Source: Kibdelosporangium banguiense
GTDB taxonomy: Bacteria > Actinomycetota > Actinomycetes > Mycobacteriales > Pseudonocardiaceae
Direction: 5' to 3'
DNA length: 64,000 nt
Assembly (NCBI RefSeq): GCF_017876405.1
Contig: NZ_JAGINW010000001.1
Location: forward strand, 6,399,203 to 6,463,202
Shown here piece by piece: positions 41,679 through 49,896 of this stretch (the stretch's first letter is position 1; each line of letters opens with the position of its first letter). The translations under genes and the position numbers were made by a program. The notes below the pieces were generated by a model. It searched no databases. It was not told where the DNA came from and saw only the letters and a program-made list of their open reading frames with translations.

Positions 41679-42856
41679 CCCAGCAGTTCCCGTTCGACGA
41701 ACCGTTGTCCTTCGACCCGGTGCCAAGGCTTGTCGAGATGCAGGCGGTCGATCCGGTGCCGTGGGTACGGATTCCCACCGGGCACGATGTCCGGCTGGCA
41801 ACCCGGTACGACGATGTCCGCCGGGCGCTGAGTGATTCGATGATGAGCCGTGAGGCCTGTGTCGCACCGGGCGCGCCGACGCTCGTTCCCGGCGCGATGT
41901 CACCGGACATTCTGTCCAATATGGACCCGCCACGGCACACCCGGTTGCGGCGGCTGGTGTCCAAGGCGTTCACCGCGCGGACTGTGGAGCGGTTCCGGCC
42001 GCGGGCCGAGCTGGTGGTCGACGAGCTGCTGGACGACATGGTGATCAAGGGGGCACCCGCGGACCTGGTGGCCTGCCTGGCCAATCCACTGCCCGCGGTG
42101 GTGATCTGTGAGCTGCTGGGCATCCCGGCGGGCGAACGCGAACCGCTCTACGCCTGGCTGCACGCCGCTGTCAACCAGCACGGCGACGACGAACTCGACC
42201 AGCTCACCGGGCACGCGGCCGGATATCTGCTCGACCTGATCGGGCGCAAACGCCAGGACCCGGGTGACGACCTGCTCACGGCGCTGGTCGAGGTCAGCGA
42301 CCAGGGCGACCGGCTGACCGAGCCCGAACTGCTGATGACCATGCTCTCGCTGTTCGGCGCGGGCCAGGAGACCACGTCGAGCCAGCTGACGAAGTCGGTC
42401 TATGTGCTGCTCAGCAGGTATCCGGAGCAGTGGGACCGGCTCGTGGCCGACCCCGGCCTTGTGTCACAGGCGGTCGAGGAGCTGCTGCGGTTCGTCGGTC
42501 TGGGGCACGCGGCGTTCCCGCGGGTGGCCACGACGGACACCACGTTCTCGGGCGTCGCCGTGCCGTCCGGGTCGGTGATATTCCCGGTGCTGAACGTCGC
42601 CAACCGGGATCCCGCGGTGTTCCCAGACCCCAACAGGCTCGACATCACCCGGGCGGACGCCGGGCTGCACCTGTCGTTCGGCCGGGGCATCCACTTCTGC
42701 CTGGGCGCACCACTGGCCCGGCTCGAACTGTGCACCGCCCTGCGGGCACTGGTGACCATGTTCCCCACGCTCCGGCTGGCGGAGCAGGACCAGGAACCGG
42801 ACTGGGACACCCAGACCGTCTCCTGTGGACTGAAGACGCTGCCGGTCACGTGGTGA
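41675..42856 (+). CDS. Cytochrome P450, second of a coupled pair
   Basis: 393 residues, GTG overlapping the preceding stop by 4 nt. I-helix FGAGQETTSSQ, ExxR EELLR and heme loop FGRGIHFCLGAPLAR are intact. It differs enough from its neighbour to suggest a different substrate or a second oxidation step. A strong terminator follows at 42858. Confidence 0.95.
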   Translation: MTQQFPFDEPLSFDPVPRLVEMQAVDPVPWVRIPTGHDVRLATRYDDVRRALSDSMMSREACVAPGAPTLVPGAMSPDILSNMDPPRHTRLRRLVSKAFTARTVERFRPRAELVVDELLDDMVIKGAPADLVACLANPLPAVVICELLGIPAGEREPLYAWLHAAVNQHGDDELDQLTGHAAGYLLDLIGRKRQDPGDDLLTALVEVSDQGDRLTEPELLMTMLSLFGAGQETTSSQLTKSVYVLLSRYPEQWDRLVADPGLVSQAVEELLRFVGLGHAAFPRVATTDTTFSGVAVPSGSVIFPVLNVANRDPAVFPDPNRLDITRADAGLHLSFGRGIHFCLGAPLARLELCTALRALVTMFPTLRLAEQDQEPDWDTQTVSCGLKTLPVTW

Positions 42857-42857
42857 C

Positions 42858-42904
42858 CCCGGTCAGCCCCCGTGGCAGGGACGAGGGCTGACCGGGTGTT
42901 TTCT
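42858..42904. terminator. Bidirectional terminator between P450 and protease genes
   Basis: A perfect 12-bp stem CCCGGTCAGCCC / GGGCTGACCGGG (42858-42869 with 42885-42896), 15-nt loop, followed by TGTTTTCT on the plus strand. It separates two convergent genes. Confidence 0.9.
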
Positions 42905-42905
42905 C

Positions 42906-43841
42906 CTAGGCGCCCTGAACCGAGTTGTAGAGGTTCTGGGCGTCGGTGCCGAAGTACGGGCCGAACATCCAGTTGGCGAAGAAGTTGTACTTGAAGCTGT
43001 TCACCGAGTTCAGCGTGCCGGTGCCGGCGGCCTCGTTGAAGTTGAGGAACCAGGGGCCGCCGCTGGAGCCGCCGGTCTGGTTGCACGTCATGCCGATACC
43101 CTTGGACAGCAGGAAGTCATTGAACACCGTGCCGCTGCAGTAGATCATCTTCGTGCCGTCGTAGGGTGCCGCGGCCGACCAGCCGAACGAGTACATGTTC
43201 TGGCCGCGGGCCTGGTTGAACGCGATGCCTTGGGAACCGGTGACATCGGTCAAGCTCTTGCCGCCCAGTTGGTTGACCACAGCAGCGCCGACATCGAAGT
43301 TGATGTCCTCACTGGCCACCCACTGCGGAGTGGCGTGCGTGCTCTTCGCGGTCCACGTGCCCAGGGGAGCGTTTCCGTTGTTGTAGGCGGGAACGAACGC
43401 CCAGTTGGTGTGGAACGCGCCGCCCAGCTTCACACAGTGGCCGGCCGTGATGACTGTGCTCTTGTTGGCACTCGTCACGGCGTTACCGCTGCAGGAGGCC
43501 GTCCGGCCTTGGTAGGTGAAGAAAACGCGGCCGGCGGTGTTGACGACCGCGCCGCCGCCGGTCCATGCCGCGCCGCCGTTGGGGAACGACTGGATCCCCA
43601 CGCCGCCCGGGACCACGGCAGGCAGGCCGCGGGCCACGTCCTTCAGGGCTTTCGGCGCCACGTTGATCAGATCGAGCGGTTTGGCCGAACGCATCCGTTC
43701 CGGCGTCCAGAACGCCGTTACGGCCCTCGCTGCGTCAGCGGTTGTCGCCGCTCGATGTGTGGTCGCGCTCTCCGCTTGCGCGGGTGTGGCGAACGCGGCC
43801 ACCGCCAATCCGGTCACGGCTAAAACGAGTATCCGTCGCAT
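42906..43841 (-). CDS. Secreted trypsin-like serine protease
   Basis: 311 residues. Signal peptide ends near FATPAQA; a pro-region of about 60 residues follows. Catalytic His is in VITAGHCV, Asp in EDINFDVGAAVV, Ser in QTGGSSGGPWFLN. Two Cys pairs would form disulfides. ATG 43841 is chosen because it directly precedes the Arg-rich signal start; the longer frame is the leader region. It is probably an extracellular peptidase; the target is unknown. Confidence 0.9.
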   Translation of the reverse strand: MRRILVLAVTGLAVAAFATPAQAESATTHRAATTADAARAVTAFWTPERMRSAKPLDLINVAPKALKDVARGLPAVVPGGVGIQSFPNGGAAWTGGGAVVNTAGRVFFTYQGRTASCSGNAVTSANKSTVITAGHCVKLGGAFHTNWAFVPAYNNGNAPLGTWTAKSTHATPQWVASEDINFDVGAAVVNQLGGKSLTDVTGSQGIAFNQARGQNMYSFGWSAAAPYDGTKMIYCSGTVFNDFLLSKGIGMTCNQTGGSSGGPWFLNFNEAAGTGTLNSVNSFKYNFFANWMFGPYFGTDAQNLYNSVQGA

Positions 43842-43934
43842 CGCTAGCTCTTTCCGGTGGAGAAGCAGGGTTACCGGAAAGTAACTCGCGACAGAGCTGA
43901 GCACCAGACTCCATCGGTAGTTAGTTGGAAGATG

Positions 43935-44609
43935 TCATCCCAAGTCACGTAGCCATTGCTCGACGCCCGCGACGTGCACAGTTGCCCACGAGCGGGCCAG
44001 TTCGGGCTGCCGTGCCTCAAGGGCGGCGACGATCGCGCGGTGCTCGGCCACAGTCCGGTCGACGGCCCCGCCCTGCGAGATGCCGCGCCAGATGCGGACC
44101 CGGACGGTCGGGCCGGCGAGCGTGTCCATCAGCTGCGCGAGGTACGAGTTACCGGCCGCGGCGACGATCCGGCGGTGGAACTGCAGGTCGTGCTCGACCA
44201 GTTCCTCCACCGACCCGGCCTGTTCGGTCGCGTCGCACAGCTTGCGCAGTTCCTCGATGTCCTCTTCGGTCACCACGAGCGCGGCCGACGCGGTGGCGGC
44301 CGGTTCCAGGATGCGGCGGACCTCCAGCATCTCCAGCACGGACTCTTCGCTGCGGTGCAGATCCAGCACGAACGACAACGCGCCGAGCAGTTCGCCCGCA
44401 CGCAGGCTGGAGACGTACGTGCCGTCGCCCTGACGCACATCCAGGACCCTGACCAGCGACAACGCGCGCACAGCCTCCCGCAGCGAGTTACGCGACAAGC
44501 CGAGGCGATCGGCCAGATCCGCCTCCCGCGGCAGCCGGTCGCCCGGCTTCAGCTCGCCGGACATGATCATTTCCCGGACCCGCAGTATCGCGTCGTCGGT
44601 TACCGCCAC
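43935..44609 (-). CDS. GntR-family regulator, FCD (FadR) subgroup
   Basis: 224 residues, GTG start. N-terminal winged helix (ILRVREMIMSGELKPGDRLPREADLADRLGLSRNSLREAVRAL) and C-terminal FCD helical domain, with the metal-binding His/Asp pattern (DLQFHRRIVAAAGN, TVAEHRAIVAAL). Such proteins respond to carboxylates such as sugar acids, lactate or pyruvate. A perfect palindrome lies 15 bp upstream, indicating autoregulation. No metabolic operon is directly attached. Confidence 0.9.
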   Translation of the reverse strand: MAVTDDAILRVREMIMSGELKPGDRLPREADLADRLGLSRNSLREAVRALSLVRVLDVRQGDGTYVSSLRAGELLGALSFVLDLHRSEESVLEMLEVRRILEPAATASAALVVTEEDIEELRKLCDATEQAGSVEELVEHDLQFHRRIVAAAGNSYLAQLMDTLAGPTVRVRIWRGISQGGAVDRTVAEHRAIVAALEARQPELARSWATVHVAGVEQWLRDLG

Positions 44610-44623
44610 GGCTACCCCTCGCT

Positions 44624-44638
44624 AGACATCGGATGTCT
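44624..44638. promoter_or_regulatory. FCD-GntR operator AGACATC-G-GATGTCT
   Basis: A perfect 15-bp palindrome with the ACATC-N-GATGT core common for FCD-type GntR proteins. It lies 15 bp before the GntR start codon. Confidence 0.7.
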
Positions 44639-44686
44639 CGCTGTCCAGTATGCGGTACCCGACTTGCATTTCGCCGTAAGAACCAC

Positions 44687-45049
44687 CTACGAAGACGCAC
44701 CGATCTCGGTCGCAACCGGATGACGCGGCTCGTAAAGGCCCATTTTGCCGCCCCCGGGCAGCTCGAACTCGGTCAGCAGGCCCCAGCCCTGATCGCTGAT
44801 GCCCTGGGTGAATACGACGCCCTTGGCCTTCAGTTCGGCGACTGTCGCGTTGATGTCGTCGCACATCAGGTACAGCTCCTGCGTACCGTCGCCGTCGGTG
44901 GGGTGCGCGGCGACTTCGGCCGGGGGAGCCTTGAAGATCAGCCAGCCGCCACCCGCGTCCACCGACGGCCACTCGAGCACATCGCGGAAGAAGGCCCGCG
45001 TCTGCTCGGCCTCTCGCGTGTAAACGATCGCGTGCATGCCGGTGATCAT
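44687..45049 (-). CDS. VOC-family protein
   Basis: 120 residues, one VOC domain: HAIVYTREAEQTRAFFRDVLEW, LYLMCDDINATVAELKAKGVVF, and the terminal EFELPGGGKMGLYEPRHP. A Glu and a His in these strands could bind metal. Divergent from the LLM oxidoreductase across 50 bp; the two may share regulation. Confidence 0.8.
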   Translation of the reverse strand: MITGMHAIVYTREAEQTRAFFRDVLEWPSVDAGGGWLIFKAPPAEVAAHPTDGDGTQELYLMCDDINATVAELKAKGVVFTQGISDQGWGLLTEFELPGGGKMGLYEPRHPVATEIGASS

Positions 45050-45099
45050 TCGGGGACCGTAGCACTGTCGACATGGCGGACGCTCGTGAAAGGGAGAAC

Positions 45100-46086
45100 A
45101 TGAGGCTTGGAGTTTTCCTGCTGTCCGGTCGTTTCCCTGGGCAGTCGGACCGTGACGCTTTGCGGCGTGCGTCCGACGCGGTGGTGTGGGCCGAACAGGC
45201 GGGATTCGACGACGCCTGGATGGCCGAGCACCATTTCATGTCCTACGGCGTCTGCCCGTCGGCGATCACCTTCGCCGCACATGCCTTGGGGCGTACCGAA
45301 AGAATCACGGTCGGCACCGCGGTCAGCGTACTGTCCACAACGCACCCGGTGATGCTCGCCGAGCAGGTGACCATGCTGGATCAGATGTCCGGTGGCAGAT
45401 TCCACTTGGGAGTAGGGCGCGGCGGGCCGTGGCGAGACCTCGAGGTGTTCGGCACCGGCCTGGACAGGTGGGAACACGGTTTCGCCGAGAGTCTCGACCT
45501 GCTGCTGGACTGCCTGACGTCGCCGGTGGTCGGCAGTACAGGCCGGTTCGAGTTCCGTGAAGTCCCGATGGTTCCCCAGCCGGTCGCGCGCCCGCGTGTG
45601 ACCGTGGCCTGCACGTCGAAGGGCACAGTCGCGCTTGCCGCACAGCGTGGACTGCCGATGTTGCTGGGCATGGACCTCGGCAACGCGGACAAAGCCGCGA
45701 TGATCAAGGCCTACCAGGAGGCAGGCGGCGGGCCTGCACCACACGTCGGCGCTGCCTTGGCACATGTTGCCAACACCCGTGAGCAGGCGGTTTCCGAGTT
45801 GCGTGCCGCCATGCCGGGCTGGCTCGGCCCGGGTATCGCCGGTTATGTGCCAGTGGATGCCCGGCCTCGGCGGCATCGCGACCCGGTCGGGTACATGGAG
45901 AAACTGCTCGGGATCAGTCCGGTGGGCACGCCCGAGCAATGCGGAGAGTGGTTGAGGGGCAATACTTCCGGCCTTGAGCACTACATTCTGATGGTGGACG
46001 GGTGCGGCGATCCCCAGATCACCCGCCGCACCATCGAACGGCTGGGCGCCTACTTGACCGGCAGTTCCGCCTCCCCGGATTTTTGA
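45100..46086 (+). CDS. LLM-class flavin-dependent oxidoreductase
   Basis: 328 residues of the luciferase-like (beta/alpha)8 fold: RLGVFLLSGRF, EQAGFDDAWMAEHHFMSYG, VGTAVSVLSTTHPVMLAEQVTMLDQMSGGRFHLGVGRG. ATG 45100 follows AAAGGGAG; ATG 45073 is an alternative with a non-conserved leader. It uses FMNH2 or F420; the cofactor cannot be decided. The role is unknown. Confidence 0.85.
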   Translation: MRLGVFLLSGRFPGQSDRDALRRASDAVVWAEQAGFDDAWMAEHHFMSYGVCPSAITFAAHALGRTERITVGTAVSVLSTTHPVMLAEQVTMLDQMSGGRFHLGVGRGGPWRDLEVFGTGLDRWEHGFAESLDLLLDCLTSPVVGSTGRFEFREVPMVPQPVARPRVTVACTSKGTVALAAQRGLPMLLGMDLGNADKAAMIKAYQEAGGGPAPHVGAALAHVANTREQAVSELRAAMPGWLGPGIAGYVPVDARPRRHRDPVGYMEKLLGISPVGTPEQCGEWLRGNTSGLEHYILMVDGCGDPQITRRTIERLGAYLTGSSASPDF

Positions 46087-46294
46087 TGTCTGGTCGCGTT
46101 GGGTTGGCGCGGTTCAGCTCGGTGCGTACCGATGGCTGGCTTGCGTCACGTTCCCCTGAGGTGCGGTTGGGAGCACTGGACCTGATCTCGATCCCGAGGT
46201 TGACACAAGCCAGGCGACCGGCCACCGCCCGGCTCCCCACCGAGCAGCGACCTTTTCACCGAACGCTGGTCCTGACACGAAAGTCCGGCCGCGG
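46087..46294. other. 208-bp gap without a supported gene
   Basis: Between the LLM oxidoreductase and a small secreted protein gene, which converge. No supported ORF or strong terminator is seen. Confidence 0.5.
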
Positions 46295-46723
46295 TCAGCC
46301 GATCGGGGTCGAGGTGCAGGCGTTGCCGTTGCTGCCACCGTATTTGGTGAAGGAGCCGTTGGTGTTCTTGCGCCAGAAGGTCACGCAGAGCAGCGAGCCG
46401 CGCGGGAAAGACGCGTTGACATCGAAGGTGTGGTCCGCGTCCCGGTTGGTGGGGCCGGTCTTCTTGTAGCTGCCGGGTCCGAAGATCTCGAAGAAACCGA
46501 TCTCTCCGGTCACATTCGTGTTCCGCCAGGCTACGATCTGCCCGACGCTGTTGCCGGTTCCGTAGGTGGTGTTGCACAGCGTCTGCCCCATGGCACAGGC
46601 ACCTTCCTTCGCGAGGACGCCGCTCGTGCTCGCCGCCGCTGGTGTGGCCAGCACCGCCGCCGCGGCGATGGCGGCAATCCCAGATGCAACTCCCCTGTGG
46701 ACTGTCCGTCGAACAAGCCTCAT
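46295..46723 (-). CDS. Small secreted protein of unknown function
   Basis: 142 residues, ATG start. A signal peptide (VASGIAAIAAAAVLATPAAA) with a basic start is followed by a Cys-containing mature domain of about 110 residues (four Cys: ACAM, LCNT, LCVTF, ACTST), rich in Thr/Asn/Gly. It looks like a small disulfide-stabilised beta-sandwich. The family is not recognised. Confidence 0.75.
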   Translation of the reverse strand: MRLVRRTVHRGVASGIAAIAAAAVLATPAAASTSGVLAKEGACAMGQTLCNTTYGTGNSVGQIVAWRNTNVTGEIGFFEIFGPGSYKKTGPTNRDADHTFDVNASFPRGSLLCVTFWRKNTNGSFTKYGGSNGNACTSTPIG

Positions 46724-46965
46724 GAGTCCCTCCTCCGGTCAGCGCGGTATCCGGCTGTCCCGGAACCGGCGCCTGGCGACGGTAGAAGGTGTCCCTTGAT
46801 GTTTTCTTGCGATCTTGCCCCGGTCCGCTGGCTTCGGAAGATCATGAACAGCACGATCGCGCCCACAACAGTGACCAGCGAGTACGCCGTGATCGAGCAC
46901 CCAGCCAGACGGCGAGCGCCGCTACAGGCCTACTCTGGCGGATGTCTGCTTGAAAGGGAGCCGCC

Positions 46966-47388
46966 ATGCACGACGACATCGAGGACGACGCCGACACCGG
47001 CGTGCTGGACCCCGAGGACACTTTGGACGATCGCAACCCGTACGACGAGGGCTACTCGCCGCCCGAGCGGGCTCGTGCTATCGAAGGCTTCGGCACCACC
47101 GCACGCGAAGTGGCCGAAGGCGAGGACCTTGGGCACAGACTGGCCCGTGAGGTCCCTGACCTGTTCGACAACGAATCCGACGACGGTCTTGGCGACTCCG
47201 AGGACACCGACGGTGAGCTGATCGACGACGAGGTTGGCGACTTCCGCGCGGGCCGCCTGGTCGCCACCAACGAAGGCTTCGGCGCCGACACCGATGCCGA
47301 GCTCTACGCGTCCGACGTGGGCATAGACGGCGGCGCGGCCTCAGCAGAAGAGGCCGCGGTGCACGTCGTCAACCCCAGGGACTACTGA
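46966..47388 (+). CDS. DUF5709 acidic protein
   Basis: 140 residues, strongly acidic, ATG with AAAGGGAG upstream. Family cues: DPEDTLDDRNPYDEGYSPPERARAIEGFGTTAREV, GELIDDEVGDFRAGRLVA and ASAEEAAVHVV. Found across actinobacteria, with unknown function and probably intrinsically disordered. The gap 46724-46965 upstream holds no supported gene. Confidence 0.85.
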   Translation: MHDDIEDDADTGVLDPEDTLDDRNPYDEGYSPPERARAIEGFGTTAREVAEGEDLGHRLAREVPDLFDNESDDGLGDSEDTDGELIDDEVGDFRAGRLVATNEGFGADTDAELYASDVGIDGGAASAEEAAVHVVNPRDY

Positions 47389-47390
47389 GC

Positions 47391-47421
47391 GACGGGCCGA
47401 GGGACTCGCCCTCGGCCCGTC
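47391..47421. terminator. Stem-loop between DUF5709 and secreted-protein genes
   Basis: A perfect 13-bp stem GACGGGCCGAGGG / CCCTCGGCCCGTC with a 5-nt loop, 3 nt after the DUF5709 stop and 2 nt before the convergent gene end. No U-run. Confidence 0.75.
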
Positions 47422-47422
47422 G

Positions 47423-47728
47423 TCACGGCCTGATCTCCGGCGCCTGGAGGATGATGGTGCCACCGGTCGGGAAGTTCACGTTCGAGCGGTTCGGCTTCCA
47501 GGCCCAGGGACCGTACTCCCGCGAGCAGGAAACCCTGCAGTAGTCGACAACGACCCGGTATTGCTTGTCGACGTCGCACTTCGCCCACGCCCAGGTGTGC
47601 CCGTCGGTGTCGACCGAGCAACTCCCCAGCGCGTCGACCGGACTGGCCACCGCAGCCGACGTCCCCGTCAGACTGAACGCCGCCAGCGCGACGCCCGACG
47701 CGGCCAGTACACGCTTGAATCCCCGCAT
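47423..47728 (-). CDS. Small secreted protein of unknown function
   Basis: 101 residues. Signal peptide about 1-29 (FKRVLAASGVALAAFSLTG...AVA), then a short mature domain with four Cys (SCSVD, KCDVD, YCRVSC) and many aromatic residues. ATG 47728 is chosen because AGGAGG sits 6-7 nt upstream; ATG 47734 would overlap that site. Unrecognised family. Confidence 0.75.
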   Translation of the reverse strand: MRGFKRVLAASGVALAAFSLTGTSAAVASPVDALGSCSVDTDGHTWAWAKCDVDKQYRVVVDYCRVSCSREYGPWAWKPNRSNVNFPTGGTIILQAPEIRP

Positions 47729-47880
47729 GCTCATCCCTCCTGTAGTCGCCAACCACCCAGCTGTCGCTTGATCCTGGCAAAGGCTGGCGGCTTATGTGGG
47801 CAACTCGTTGGGGATTCACGCCCGGCTGAAACCTCGCGAAACGGCGGCCGGTCCGCGACGCGCTGCGAAAGTAGCCGGAT

Positions 47881-48147
47881 TCAGCCCATGGTCTGGTGCA
47901 CGAAGCACCAGCGCCAGGTCTCACCGGGTTCGAACGACCGGATCACCGGGTGCCCGGACTCGGCGGCGTGCTTGCTGGCGTGTTTGGCCGGTGAGGAGTC
48001 GCAGCAACCCACCTTGCCGCACGCCAGGCACAGCCGCAGGTGCACCCAGCGGCCGCCGGTGGCCAGGCAGTCCTCACAGCCTTCCTGGGTACTGGGGGCC
48101 GGGTCAGGGCCGAGGGAGGCGATGTCCGGGCAAGCGGGCGAGGTCAC
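47881..48147 (-). CDS. UBP-type zinc finger protein
   Basis: 88 residues, GTG start. The zinc ligands of a ZnF-UBP domain are visible: C24/C27 (CEDC), C40/C43 (CLAC), C48/C49, H56, H60 and H66, with WVHLRLCLACGKVGCCDSSPAKHASKH. In eukaryotes the fold binds free ubiquitin C-termini; in bacteria the ligand is unknown. It is divergent from the redox signalling genes, a pairing I recall from other actinobacteria. Confidence 0.85.
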   Translation of the reverse strand: MTSPACPDIASLGPDPAPSTQEGCEDCLATGGRWVHLRLCLACGKVGCCDSSPAKHASKHAAESGHPVIRSFEPGETWRWCFVHQTMG

Positions 48148-48222
48148 AGGGCGCTCCTTCGCGTGTGGTTGTCAGCAGCAGCGAAAGTACGCCTTGCCGC
48201 GAACTGGTGCTTGGATATGGAC

Positions 48223-49896
48223 ATGACATCAGCCGCACGGCCCTCCATCCTCACTGTGGATGACGACCCGAGCGTGTCCCGGGCAGTGGCGCGCGACCTG
48301 CGCAGGCAGTACGGCGAGGACTACCGGATCGTCCGGGCGGAGTCCGGCCCGCAGGCGCTGGAGGCGTTGCGGGAGATCAAACTGCGCGGCGAGGAGGTCG
48401 CCGCGCTGCTCGCGGACTACCGGATGCCGCAGATGAGCGGGATCGAGTTCCTGGAGGAGGCGATGGACCTCTTCCCGGCCGCCAAGCGCGTGCTGCTGAC
48501 CGCGTACGCCGACACGGACGCCGCGATCCAGGCGATCAACGTCGTGGATCTGGACCACTACCTGCTCAAGCCGTGGGACCCGCCGCAGGAGAAGCTCTAC
48601 CCGGTGCTCGACGACCTGCTGCTGGCCTGGCAGCAGTCCGACCGCCAGCCGGTGCAGCAGGTCCGGGTGATCGGGCACCGCTGGTCGGCGCGCTCGTACG
48701 AGGTCCGGGACTTCCTGGCCCGCAACAATGTCCCGTTCCGGTGGTACGAGCTGGACGACGGCGAGTGCGAAGCCAAGCGCCTGCTCGGCGCGGCCGGCCA
48801 CGACGGCGCCGACCTGCCGGTCGTGGTGACGGCCGAAGGTGAGGCGCTGGTGCAGCCCACGGACGCCGAACTGGCCGCCAAGGTGGGCCTGAGCACGACC
48901 CCGGCGTGCGACTTCTACGACCTGATCGTCATCGGCGGCGGCCCGGCAGGCCTGGGCGCGGCGGTGTACGGCGGCTCGGAAGGCCTGCGCACAGTGCTCG
49001 TGGAGCGGCTGGCCACCGGCGGGCAGGCAGGCACCAGCAGCAGGATCGAGAACTACCTCGGCTTCCCGGAAGGCGTCTCCGGCGGCCAGTTGACCGAGCG
49101 CGCCCGCAGGCAGGCGCAGAAGTTCCACGTCGAGATGCTCACCGCACGGCACGTGGTGTCGCTGGAGCCACGCGGCTCGGCCCGAGTTGTCCGGTTCGAC
49201 GACGGCTCGGAGCTGTCGGCGCACACGGTGATCCTGGCGACGGGTGTCTCGTACCGGACGCTCGACGCGCCAGGGCTCGGCGATCTGACGGGCCGGGGCG
49301 TCTACTACGGCGCCTCGACGACGGAAGGCCCGAACTGTGAGGGGCAGGACGTCTACCTCGTCGGCGGCGCCAACTCCGCGGGCCAGGCAGCGATGTACTT
49401 CGCCAGGCACGCTCGTAAGGTCTTCCTGGTGGTTCGTGGCGACTCGCTCGTCCACACGATGTCGCGCTATCTGATCGACCAGATCGCCGCCCAGCCCAAG
49501 ATCGAGGTGCTCACGTGCACCGAGGTGGCCGAGGGCGCGGGTGAGGACCACCTGGAGACGTTGACGTTGCGGCACAACAAGAGCGGTGAGACGACCACGG
49601 TGCCGGCGTCCTGGTTGTTCGCCTTCATCGGCGCCGCGCCACGCACGGACTGGCTGGCCGGAACGCTGCTGTGCGACGAGCGCGGCTTCGTGCTCGCCGG
49701 GCCGGACCTCGTCCCCGAGGGTGGCCGGCCCGCGGGCTGGGAGTTGGACCGTCCGCCGTACCACCTGGAGACCAGCGTGCCCGGAGTTTTTGTTGCGGGC
49801 GATGTGCGCGCAGACTCAGTGAAGCGGGTGGCTTCAGCGGTCGGTGAGGGCGCGATGGCCGTCACGCTCGTGCACAGGTACCTGGAGAAATCATGA
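48223..49896 (+). CDS. Response regulator fused to glutaredoxin-like and thioredoxin reductase-like domains
   Basis: 557 residues. Receiver 1-125: acidic TVDDDPS (11-17), phospho-Asp D65 in LLADYRMPQ, Lys116 in LLKPW. Glutaredoxin-like fold about 147-222, where the usual CxxC position reads SARS (155-158). FAD/NAD thioredoxin reductase-like module from about 231: DLIVIGGGPAGLGAA and VYLVGGANSAGQAA. The reductase CxxC is also missing; the position reads ASTTEGPNC (364-372). Hence flavin and NADPH binding remain, but dithiol chemistry is lost from both. ATG 48223 or 48217 are both possible. The stop overlaps the histidine kinase start (ATGA). Confidence 0.85.
   Translation: MTSAARPSILTVDDDPSVSRAVARDLRRQYGEDYRIVRAESGPQALEALREIKLRGEEVAALLADYRMPQMSGIEFLEEAMDLFPAAKRVLLTAYADTDAAIQAINVVDLDHYLLKPWDPPQEKLYPVLDDLLLAWQQSDRQPVQQVRVIGHRWSARSYEVRDFLARNNVPFRWYELDDGECEAKRLLGAAGHDGADLPVVVTAEGEALVQPTDAELAAKVGLSTTPACDFYDLIVIGGGPAGLGAAVYGGSEGLRTVLVERLATGGQAGTSSRIENYLGFPEGVSGGQLTERARRQAQKFHVEMLTARHVVSLEPRGSARVVRFDDGSELSAHTVILATGVSYRTLDAPGLGDLTGRGVYYGASTTEGPNCEGQDVYLVGGANSAGQAAMYFARHARKVFLVVRGDSLVHTMSRYLIDQIAAQPKIEVLTCTEVAEGAGEDHLETLTLRHNKSGETTTVPASWLFAFIGAAPRTDWLAGTLLCDERGFVLAGPDLVPEGGRPAGWELDRPPYHLETSVPGVFVAGDVRADSVKRVASAVGEGAMAVTLVHRYLEKS

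Noticed and set aside
46720..46929. A possible small membrane ORF on the minus strand (TM-like AYSLVTVVGAIVLFMIF) ending at an ATGA overlap with the secreted protein gene
   Set aside because: The stretch looks like a TM helix and overlaps the next start, but no ATG, GTG or TTG start precedes the helix; the frame is closed by TAG upstream. Kept as a note only.
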